From NCBI RefSeq assembly GCF_002078605.1, contig NZ_MSJR01000001.1, forward strand, positions 558,001 to 622,000: 64,000 bases of DNA. Direction: 5' to 3'. Position numbers and translations under genes: made by a program. Positions 57,539 through 64,000 of this stretch are shown piece by piece. Within the stretch, counting starts at the first letter, position 1. Every line of letters starts with the position of its first letter. The notes beneath the pieces are model-generated. The model searched no databases, was not told where the DNA came from, and saw nothing but the letters and a program-made list of their open reading frames with translations. Source of the stretch: Salegentibacter sediminis (GTDB taxonomy: Bacteria > Bacteroidota > Bacteroidia > Flavobacteriales > Flavobacteriaceae).

Positions 57539-58156
57539 TTATTGTTTTTTATATGAGCCTTCCAGGGTTTTTTTTCCGTAAATCGCATAATCTACAGCTA
57601 ATTCACCATTAATAGAAAAACCTTTCCAGTCAAGATCCATTCCATCGGCCGTTGGGGTTATTTCGGCGATTGGCGTATTGGTGTCGAAATCTTCCCATGG
57701 AAGTTCGTCGTTGGTGTTTTTCGCTGAGGGCGCTGAAAAATAGACCAGGGTAGTGTTTCCGCTTTGAGAAAATCTTGCATTGATATAGATCTCATTCTCC
57801 TTAAGGCAAAGCTCAGATTGCCCTGAACTTATAATATCTACACAGTAGCATTCACAATTAACATCACTCTCATCTACTTTTACATATTTACTATTGCTAA
57901 CACTTCCTGTACTTTCCTCTTCAGAATTTGCATCGCTTAGATCATCCGGACTTTCCATATTTTCCCTTTCCCAGTCTTCCTCATTAGTATTTCGCGAGGT
58001 TTCTCTAGGGGAATCAGGCATGTCCTGATTTGGATTGCTATATCCTTCATTTTCCTGTTCTGTCATTCTAATGTCATCAGTATCCTGATTCTCTTTCTCA
58101 TTTTTACAGGAAACCAACACTAGTGCCAGGCTGAATAATATTAAATAATTTCTCAT
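57539..58156 (-). CDS. Acidic lipoprotein of unknown function
   Basis: A 205-residue lipoprotein (lipobox LVLVS|C) with a long acidic, Asn/Glu/Ser-rich linker (about residues 18-90) and then a small folded domain containing VNCECYCVDII, a cysteine cluster that could form disulfides or bind metal. I do not recognise the family. It is coupled to msrA (3-base gap), which suggests a redox-related role, but that is inference. Confidence 0.72.
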   Translation of the reverse strand: MRNYLILFSLALVLVSCKNEKENQDTDDIRMTEQENEGYSNPNQDMPDSPRETSRNTNEEDWERENMESPDDLSDANSEEESTGSVSNSKYVKVDESDVNCECYCVDIISSGQSELCLKENEIYINARFSQSGNTTLVYFSAPSAKNTNDELPWEDFDTNTPIAEITPTADGMDLDWKGFSINGELAVDYAIYGKKTLEGSYKKQ

Positions 58157-58245
58157 ATTAGTAGGTTTTTGATCATCTAAAGTTAGAATATATATGGTGT
58201 ATTAATGTGAAATACTTGTTAATCCATATCTAAACAGAAGCCAAT

Positions 58246-58278
58246 AAAAAAGCCCCGAACCATTAGGTTTGGGGCTTT
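58246..58278 (-). terminator. Terminator after the Nif3/zinc-ribbon-like operon
   Basis: GCCCCGAACC / GGTTTGGGGC stem (one G-T pair) with an ATTA loop. On the minus strand it ends in a T run. It lies 23 bases after the 58301 stop. Confidence 0.88.
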
Positions 58279-58300
58279 GGAAATTATTTTGAATGAATTC

Positions 58301-59083
58301 TTAGCCTACTTTGGTAAACAAATTGGTCATTTTTTCCTGTTCTTCTTTAGCAAGTTCTTCATCTACCAGAATACGGCCACTATGCTCATCGGTGATGATC
58401 TTTTTGCGACCTGCAATCTCCATAATTACCTGTGGCGGAATTGTGAAGTAAGAACCTCCCGATGCACCGCGTTCAACCGGCACGATAGCCAGACCGTTCT
58501 TTACATTACTTCTAATTCTCTTATATGCTTTTACCAGGCGCTCTTCGATGTTTTTCTCGAATTCTGCAGATTTCTTGATAAGAGCTTGCTCTTCCTTTTC
58601 GGTTTCTGAAAGAATTTCATCAAGCTCATTTTTCTTGTGCTCAAGATGCTTTTCTCTTTCGTTTAAACGCTCTTTAGTTTGTTCGATTACCTCTTTCTTC
58701 TGTTCTATTTGAGCTTTGTATTCTTTGATATGCTTTTCTGCAAGCTCTATTTCCAGTTCTTGAAATTCAACTTCCTTTGAAAGGGCATTGAATTCGCGGT
58801 TGTTACGGACATTCTTCTGTTGCTCAGAATATTTTTTAATGGTGGCTTTAGACTCGTCTATCTGGTTTTTCTTACTTTTTATATCATTCTCAATAACCTC
58901 AATATCGGCATCCAGTTTATCTAAACGAGTATTTAATCCAGCTACTTCATCTTCCAAATCTTCAACTTCTAAGGGAAGCTCGCCACGTACGTTCCTGATT
59001 TCATCAATTCTTGAGTCCACCAGCTGAAGATCGTACAATGCTCTTAACTTCTCTTCTACAGTAACTTCGTTTTTTTTTGCCAT
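58301..59083 (-). CDS. CT398/zf-RING_7-family coiled-coil protein lacking its zinc ligands
   Basis: The 260-residue protein has a long coiled coil (about 20-185) and a C-terminal domain matching the C4 zinc-ribbon family (RGASGGSYFTIPPQV, TDEHSGRILVDEEL). In that family both ends of the ribbon are CxxC pairs. Here the pairs read S208-G-G-S211 and D232-E-H-S235, so all four ligands are absent while the surrounding residues are kept. Zinc binding is thus not expected. Nif3 is encoded immediately upstream (2-base gap), a pairing seen in other bacteria. Function unknown. Confidence 0.88.
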   Translation of the reverse strand: MAKKNEVTVEEKLRALYDLQLVDSRIDEIRNVRGELPLEVEDLEDEVAGLNTRLDKLDADIEVIENDIKSKKNQIDESKATIKKYSEQQKNVRNNREFNALSKEVEFQELEIELAEKHIKEYKAQIEQKKEVIEQTKERLNEREKHLEHKKNELDEILSETEKEEQALIKKSAEFEKNIEERLVKAYKRIRSNVKNGLAIVPVERGASGGSYFTIPPQVIMEIAGRKKIITDEHSGRILVDEELAKEEQEKMTNLFTKVG

Positions 59084-59085
59084 AG

Positions 59086-60180
59086 TTAAATATACTTGAT
59101 AGGATTGGTATTTGTCTCTGCTAAAATAAGTGCAAAATTACTAATTTTTTTTGTCAAATAAGAATGTAGCAGATTTTTTGTGTATTGCTCACTTTCATAA
59201 TGCCCAATATCTGCCAGCACCAGCTTTTTCTCGGCTTTGTAGAAGTCGTGGTATTTAAGATCGGCAGTAATATAAACATCGGCCCCGGCTCTTTTGGCAT
59301 TTTCGATAGCAAAACTGCCGCTACCACCCAATACCGCAACTTTTTTCACCGGTTTTTCTCTTAATTCTGAATGCCGAATGCAGCCTGAATTAAATATTTG
59401 CTTCACCTCCTGTAAAAACTCAGCCTCATTCTGCTCTTGCTCTAGTTCACCAATCATTCCCATTCCCAAATGCTGATTGGAGTTATCTAAAGTGCTTACT
59501 TCGTAGGCCACTTCTTCGTAAGGATGATTTTTGAAAAGTGCCTTAAGGATTTCTGACTCTAAATGAGCCGGGAAGGTTAAGCCAATTTGTGTTTCCTCTT
59601 CAAAGTGTACCTCGCCTTTTTTGCCAATCACCGGATTCGCTTCTTCATTCGGTTTAAAACTCCCCGAACCTTTTAGGTTAAAGCTGCAGTTGTCGTAATT
59701 TCCAATGCTTCCGCCTCCTGCACCAAACAGGGCTTTGCGTAACTCGTCGGCATTATTGTTCGGAACAAATGTGGTGAGCTTTTTAATGCTTTTCTTACGC
59801 GGAATAAGGATCTTTCTGTTCTTTAATTTCAGCTTTTCACAGATCATATCGTTCACCCCTTTATGCTGATTGTCCAGGGCGGTGTGAATCGCATAAATAG
59901 CGATATCATTTTTTATCGCTTTAATTATAGTGCGCTCCACATAATTTTTTCCGTTTAGTTTTTTTAAACCTGAAAAAATAATAGGGTGAAAACTAATAAT
60001 AAGATTGCATTTTTTCTCTATTGCTTCGTCTACTACTTCTTCCAGGGTATCTAAAGTGATAAGGGCCCCTTTCACGTCGGTGTTGGGATCTCCGGCAAGA
60101 AGGCCTACATTATCAAAGTCCTCAGCATAGGCCGTAGGCGCAAAATCTTCCAGAATATTAATTACTTCCTGAATCTGCAT
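59086..60180 (-). CDS. Nif3-like dinuclear metal-centre protein (DUF34)
   Basis: Nif3/YbgI proteins form toroidal hexamers with a di-metal site; a GTP cyclohydrolase-1-type or metal-handling role has been suggested but is unproven. Metal-ligand regions are visible: FHPIIFSGLKKL and AIHTALDN near 65 and 100, and DIGHYESEQYTKNLL near the end. The 364-residue length with an inserted PII/CutA-like domain (about 125-230, GGGSIGNYDNCSF) is the long form. It is transcribed with the zinc-ribbon-like gene. Confidence 0.93.
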   Translation of the reverse strand: MQIQEVINILEDFAPTAYAEDFDNVGLLAGDPNTDVKGALITLDTLEEVVDEAIEKKCNLIISFHPIIFSGLKKLNGKNYVERTIIKAIKNDIAIYAIHTALDNQHKGVNDMICEKLKLKNRKILIPRKKSIKKLTTFVPNNNADELRKALFGAGGGSIGNYDNCSFNLKGSGSFKPNEEANPVIGKKGEVHFEEETQIGLTFPAHLESEILKALFKNHPYEEVAYEVSTLDNSNQHLGMGMIGELEQEQNEAEFLQEVKQIFNSGCIRHSELREKPVKKVAVLGGSGSFAIENAKRAGADVYITADLKYHDFYKAEKKLVLADIGHYESEQYTKNLLHSYLTKKISNFALILAETNTNPIKYI

Positions 60181-60198
60181 TTAATTTGTGTTATATTG

Positions 60199-60216
60199 AA
60201 AGCAGAAGTCTGCTTT
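60199..60216. promoter_or_regulatory. 18-bp inverted repeat in the Nif3-lpxK intergenic region
   Basis: AAAGCAGA-AG-TCTGCTTT, a perfect 8-bp inverted repeat with a 2-nt centre. It lies 19 bases upstream of the Nif3 start (downstream of its -7 element) and 56 bases before lpxK. It is a plausible operator for one or both genes. Confidence 0.4.
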
Positions 60217-60245
60217 TGTTAATTTTGTTTGAACCAGCCTAAGCT

Positions 60246-60253
60246 CAAATATA
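60246..60253 (-). promoter_or_regulatory. -7 promoter element of the Nif3 gene
   Basis: Minus-strand TATATTTG, matching TAnnTTTG, 66 bases before the Nif3 start; the 18-bp inverted repeat lies in the resulting leader. Confidence 0.55.
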
Positions 60254-60271
60254 AATATTATAGTTCGCCCT

Positions 60272-61294
60272 ATGGAACTTTTCCGAAAAATCCTCCTGCC
60301 TTTTTCACTATTGTATGGTTTTGTAATGCTCATCAGGAATTTTCTTTATGATAGCGGCGTCCTGAAATCCAAAGCTTATAAAGTTCCCGTTATTTGTGTG
60401 GGGAATCTCAATACCGGGGGCACAGGGAAATCTCCCATGATAGAGTTTCTGTTGAAAGTTTTAGGAAAAGAGTACCGTATTGCGAGCCTAAGCCGTGGAT
60501 ATAAACGTGAGACCCGGGGATACCGGTTGTTAAAGGGAACAGAGACCGCCGCCGAAGTGGGAGATGAGCCACTTCAGTTCAAGAAAAAATTTCCTGAAGC
60601 TTTTATAGCTGTAGATGCCAACCGCCAAAATGGAATTTCGCAATTACTTAAAGAAAATCCCGAGGTAATTTTGTTGGATGATGCTTTCCAGCACAGAAAA
60701 GTGAAAGCCGGATTTAATATTCTGCTCACCGCTTTTGGAGATCTTTTTACAGATGATTTCATGTTGCCAACCGGGAATTTACGAGAACCTGGATTTGGGG
60801 CTGAACGGGCAGATATCATCCTGGTTACAAAATGTCCTGTCAACCTTTCACGAAACGAGCAGGAACACATTAGGACAAAACTCGAGTTGCGTAACTATCA
60901 GGAGCTTTTTTTTACTTCTATAAGGTATTCAGAAGAAATCGTTTCCGCAGAAAAAAGGATTAAGCTGGAGGATTTGAAAACAACTCCATTCACCCTTGTT
61001 ACTGGTATAGCTAATCCCGAGCCCTTGTTGAAACATTTAGAAGAGGAAAAACTTGAATTTGAGCATAAAGCTTACGGAGATCATCATAATTTTTCTTTCT
61101 CAGAAATCAGTGAACTTCAAAATAAAAACCTGATTTTAACTACCGAGAAGGATTATATGCGGCTGCAGAAGAAGATAGCAATGGAAAAGTTGTTTTACCT
61201 TCCTATAGAAGTGTCTTTTATAAATGGAGAGATGAAGTTTCTTGAAGAGATCCTGGCTTTTGTAAACCCTGTAGAATTTAGTGAGCGTAAGTAG
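60272..61294 (+). CDS. lpxK: Tetraacyldisaccharide 4'-kinase
   Basis: Phosphorylates the lipid A disaccharide precursor at the 4' position. The P-loop is GNLNTGGTGKSPMIEF (about 47-62); ILLDDAFQHRKV carries the catalytic Asp-type motif; LPTGNLREPGFGAERADIILVTKCP follows. Length 340 is normal. An N-terminal hydrophobic helix anchors it to the inner membrane. The last 17 bases overlap the convergent gene. Confidence 0.94.
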   Translation: MELFRKILLPFSLLYGFVMLIRNFLYDSGVLKSKAYKVPVICVGNLNTGGTGKSPMIEFLLKVLGKEYRIASLSRGYKRETRGYRLLKGTETAAEVGDEPLQFKKKFPEAFIAVDANRQNGISQLLKENPEVILLDDAFQHRKVKAGFNILLTAFGDLFTDDFMLPTGNLREPGFGAERADIILVTKCPVNLSRNEQEHIRTKLELRNYQELFFTSIRYSEEIVSAEKRIKLEDLKTTPFTLVTGIANPEPLLKHLEEEKLEFEHKAYGDHHNFSFSEISELQNKNLILTTEKDYMRLQKKIAMEKLFYLPIEVSFINGEMKFLEEILAFVNPVEFSERK

Positions 61295-62093
61295 TTTTTG
61301 CCAAAGCTTCCTTTTCGTCGCTAATTAATTTAAACAGGTTTTTATCTTGTAGGATATCCCGATAATCATATTCTTTTCCATCTACAAGCACATGGTTAGA
61401 AATGAGTCGTGCTCCGTGGCTGTAATCTACATAGGTGTTGATATGGCCATTATAAAGAGGTTGAATGGGCTTACCGTTTAATTTATGCCATCCATAAATA
61501 CTCACGTGCCGACTTCTGGTAGAATCGCTGAGTTTATGGGAGATGACAATATCCTTTTTACTACCAGCAACAAAGCTGCCCGCAGAAAAACCTGCAGCTT
61601 TTATCTGAGCCTGAATGACCTGGGAATGGTCGTAAAAAATATCCACAGTTTCATTTCTGTTATTTCGCGGAATATAATTGAACGGTTCTATTTTTAATTC
61701 GGCGTGGCGATAGATAATATCTGTTACCTTTGGGGTAGGGGGGGAAGCATTGTATTTATTTGCTACTTTTTGAGCTGTCATTGGACTTATAGGTATAATG
61801 AAATAATCCTCTATATTTCCTACAGAAAGGTAATCGGGAGAGACAAATAAACTAAGCTTTCTAGTTTGTCCTGAAGCATCTTTTTGAATAGTTATAATTT
61901 CTTCCCAGTCTAAAAGAAATTCAGGGAAATTACCGCTAAGCAATTCTTTAGAGATCAAGGCTTCTCGTTCCTCGAAATCAAGCAACCTGATTTGCTCATA
62001 AATTTCCGATCCTGATTTCTGAGCTGACAGGGTGCCTGTGCTTAATACTAAACACAGAAGGATAGCCAGTCTGAAATTAAATTTTGATTCCAT
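61278..62093 (-). CDS. Secreted protein of unknown function
   Basis: A 271-residue protein with signal peptide (about 1-24, ending LSAQ). The mature sequence has no motif I recognise. It contains a helical N-terminal part (EREALISKELLSGNFPEFLL), a beta-rich core with VDIFYDHSQVIQAQ and HGARLISNHVLVDGKEYDY, and many conserved-looking Tyr/His residues (YGWHKLNG). It is transcribed alone on the minus strand. The 17-base overlap with lpxK at the 3' end is the longest convergent overlap here. Confidence 0.75.
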   Translation of the reverse strand: MESKFNFRLAILLCLVLSTGTLSAQKSGSEIYEQIRLLDFEEREALISKELLSGNFPEFLLDWEEIITIQKDASGQTRKLSLFVSPDYLSVGNIEDYFIIPISPMTAQKVANKYNASPPTPKVTDIIYRHAELKIEPFNYIPRNNRNETVDIFYDHSQVIQAQIKAAGFSAGSFVAGSKKDIVISHKLSDSTRSRHVSIYGWHKLNGKPIQPLYNGHINTYVDYSHGARLISNHVLVDGKEYDYRDILQDKNLFKLISDEKEALAKTTYAH

Positions 62094-62115
62094 GAATGTT
62101 TAGGTATTGGAATAA

Positions 62116-62141
62116 AAATGAGGTGCGCAGGCACCTCATTT
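62116..62141 (-). terminator. Terminator of the hybrid histidine kinase gene
   Basis: AAATGAGGTGC / GCACCTCATTT stem with a 4-nt loop; on the minus strand it is followed by T residues. It separates the kinase gene from the unknown secreted protein gene. Confidence 0.88.
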
Positions 62142-62227
62142 CTTTTAGGCTAATTCAAACTATATATGTTGTAATCTGCGATATATAATTTTACTAGCCA
62201 GGTTTTTGCAAAGCATATGCCAAAGCG

Positions 62228-64000
62228 CTAAACGGTTGATTCTCTTAATGCTAAATGAGTGTTAATCTTTCTGTAGAACTCTTCCGTCTTGTATGGTTTG
62301 GGAATAATATCACTAAACCCATTTCCGTAGAATTCGTCCAGATTATCATCAAGGGTGACCGCGGTTAGCGCAATTATCGGGATATTTCCATTGAATTTTC
62401 TAATTGCCGCGGTAGCTTCAATTCCACTTATGCCGGGCATATGAATATCCATAAGGACCAGATCGAATTCTTCAGATTTTATTTTTTCTATAGCATCGGT
62501 TCCGTTATCGGCGACATCGCAAATAGTACCGTTCTTTTCAAGAATCTTCCTGGTAATCATTTGGTTGATCTTGTTGTCTTCAACCACCAGGATTTTTTTA
62601 CCTTTCATCAACTCCATATTTTCTGTGGTAGTTGGAAGTTCAGTAGATTCATTTTTTGTAAATTCTTCTGCCTCAAACTTAAGCTTAAACGTAAAGCAGG
62701 ATCCTTTTCCCAGTTCGCTTTCCAGGGTAATTTCACTTCCCAGTAAATGGAGAAGGTTTTTAACAATAGATAGGCCGAGTCCGGTGCCACCGAATTTTCG
62801 GTTTATCTGGGTTGAGCCCTGGGTGAAATTTTCAAAAATGGCTTTTTGTTTTTCCTTGGTGATTCCCTCGCCATTATCTTTTATTTCAAAATTTAACCAA
62901 ATAAATGGGCCCTCCTGCCTGGTCTTTTTAACGCTTATCCAAATATCTCCATTCTCTGTAAACTTGATGGAATTTCCTATTAAGTTGATGAGTACTTGCG
63001 AGATCTTGAGAGGGTCACCTTTTATTTTACGGGGAATCTCCTTATCAAAAGTAAAGTGGATTTTTGTATGTTTTTCATCGGCTGAATTTTTAAGGGCGAT
63101 GAGCACATCTGAAATTCTTTGCTCCAGATTAAAACTGGCTTCCATAACTTCCACCTTATTGGCCTCGAGCTTGTTGAGGTCCAGGATATTATTGATGAGC
63201 GATAACAGGTATTCCCCGGAAAATTTCAGGGAATTCAGGTGTTCTTTTTGGTTTTCAGTAGGACTCTCTTCCAGTAATAAATGGGTGAGCCCGGTAACAG
63301 CATATAAAGGAGTGCGAAGCTCATGTGTGATGGTAGAAAGGAACTGTGCCTTGGCCATAGATGCTTTTTCGGCGTTTTCTTTGGCTTTGGTGAGTTCTGT
63401 ATTTTTCTTCTGAAGCAACTCATTGGCTCTTGCTCTCAGATTATTGTTCTTATAAAGCGATAAAGTTAATAAGGAGAGGATAGTGATTAAAGCTACACTT
63501 AAAATGGTAGTAAGCTTATTTACTTTTAATGATCGTTCCTGCTCGGCGTTTTGAAGGGCGAGTTCATTGAGACTGCTTTTCATGGCATCCACTCCATATC
63601 GGGTGGTGGCATCTAATGCCATGGCTTCCTTGTTCATGTTAAAGATAGAATCCCTAATCCTGTTACTGATCTTTAGGAATTCAAGAGCCAGTGCCGGATT
63701 GCCTATTTCTTCATGAACCCTGCTAAGCACCTTGTTGGAACTGGTTAATAACCCGCTAAAGCTCTGTTCTACCCCTATATCTCTTGCTTTTTCGAGATCG
63801 ATGAGGGCTAAATTGTAATTTTTTAATTCGGCATGACTTCTACCGCGGTAATAATGAAGCCGGGAAATCTCGTAAAGGTCAGGAGTATCATCGTTTCTTA
63901 AGTATTCTTCTGCCTTATTAAAATTAGAGAGGGCCAGAGAAGGATTTTGATCCAGGTTTAGATTTACGATCCCACGGTTTAGGTGAATAATACCCAGATA
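62228..64000 (-). CDS. Hybrid sensor histidine kinase/response regulator with TPR sensor region, partial
   Basis: The frame stays open to the window edge, so the N-terminus is missing. Visible from the edge: tetratricopeptide-like helices (SLALSNFNKAEEYL, NLALIDLEKARDI, ALALEFLKISNRI), one membrane helix (LTTILSVALITILSLLTLSLY), a coiled-coil linker, and HisKA with the phospho-acceptor His in STITHELRTPLYAV. The ATPase domain has NLIGNSIKFTENG, DNGEGI and GTGLGLSI. The C-terminal receiver domain carries VVEDNKINQM, the Asp in LVLMDIHMPG, and Lys in DIIPKPY. The ligand and output are unknown; no DNA-binding domain is seen. Confidence 0.93.
   Translation of the reverse strand, partial: YLGIIHLNRGIVNLNLDQNPSLALSNFNKAEEYLRNDDTPDLYEISRLHYYRGRSHAELKNYNLALIDLEKARDIGVEQSFSGLLTSSNKVLSRVHEEIGNPALALEFLKISNRIRDSIFNMNKEAMALDATTRYGVDAMKSSLNELALQNAEQERSLKVNKLTTILSVALITILSLLTLSLYKNNNLRARANELLQKKNTELTKAKENAEKASMAKAQFLSTITHELRTPLYAVTGLTHLLLEESPTENQKEHLNSLKFSGEYLLSLINNILDLNKLEANKVEVMEASFNLEQRISDVLIALKNSADEKHTKIHFTFDKEIPRKIKGDPLKISQVLINLIGNSIKFTENGDIWISVKKTRQEGPFIWLNFEIKDNGEGITKEKQKAIFENFTQGSTQINRKFGGTGLGLSIVKNLLHLLGSEITLESELGKGSCFTFKLKFEAEEFTKNESTELPTTTENMELMKGKKILVVEDNKINQMITRKILEKNGTICDVADNGTDAIEKIKSEEFDLVLMDIHMPGISGIEATAAIRKFNGNIPIIALTAVTLDDNLDEFYGNGFSDIIPKPYKTEEFYRKINTHLALRESTV

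Noticed and set aside
62565-63413. A 282-codon open frame on the plus strand opposite the histidine kinase
   Set aside because: It is antisense to conserved HisKA, ATPase and receiver motifs, has a Ser/Phe/Leu-rich composition, and shows no recognisable domain.

Overview
The window is chromosomal DNA from a marine-type member of the Bacteroidota, family Flavobacteriaceae. The gene content and protein style resemble Gramella/Christiangramia, Salegentibacter or Zunongwangia; the genus is my inference. Clade markers are a SusC/SusD pair, a type IX secretion substrate with a gliding-type C-terminal domain, fused SecDF, a 661-residue FtsZ, many lipoproteins and signal peptides ending in AQ, and promoters of the Bacteroidota type (TTG about 19-20 nt upstream of TAnnTTTG). 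Coding density is high, no gap exceeds about 300 bases, and I see no insertion sequence, prophage, integrase or CRISPR array.

Layout. 1-7.6 kb: the 3' half of the division and cell-wall (dcw) cluster, ftsW-murG-murC-ftsQ-ftsA-ftsZ, ending at a strong terminator. 7.6-12.6 kb, minus strand: a small membrane protein, a lipoprotein, a HerA-like ATPase, an LD-carboxypeptidase and a PBP4-type carboxypeptidase. 12.8-19.6 kb: susC-susD, then an N-acetylmuramoyl-alanine amidase and an M14 carboxypeptidase. 19.6-27 kb: queE, a DUF2911 protein, asnB, gyrB, a DUF6588-like protein and mdh. 27-34 kb: export and housekeeping genes secDF, DUF192, lgt, yidD, cysS and folE. 34-41 kb: a T9SS cargo protein, a FadL/OmpP1-like porin, an aromatic/Gly-rich lipoprotein, proS, two identical tRNA-Glu genes and rpsT. 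41-47.5 kb: glutaminase, peptidase E, two paralogous carboxypeptidase-regulatory-like proteins, a DUF6702 protein and an M1 metallopeptidase. 47.5-56.8 kb: tatA, PAP2, an O-methyltransferase, kynU, a beta-lactamase-fold hydrolase, a lipoprotein, an SDR, two tiny membrane proteins, kmo and a K+/H+ antiporter. 56.8-64 kb: msrA, a lipoprotein, a degenerate zinc-ribbon protein, Nif3, lpxK, an unknown secreted protein and a hybrid histidine kinase cut by the window edge.

How the genes fit together. The first 20 kb concentrate peptidoglycan synthesis (MurG, MurC), division (FtsW/Q/A/Z), maturation (PBP4) and turnover (LD-carboxypeptidase, amidase). Between 27 and 32 kb and at 47.5 kb lie components of envelope protein export and lipidation (SecDF, Lgt, YidD, TatA). 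kynU and kmo encode two steps of kynurenine metabolism about 4 kb apart. No wholly new multi-gene system stands out. The best leads are smaller: a zinc-ribbon protein with all four cysteines gone, a beta-lactamase-fold hydrolase lacking canonical catalytic elements in the kynU operon, nearly leaderless promoters shared by queE and tatA, abutting divergent promoters at proS, an aromatic/Gly lipoprotein with an Arg/Ser tail, and several convergent gene pairs that share stop codons.
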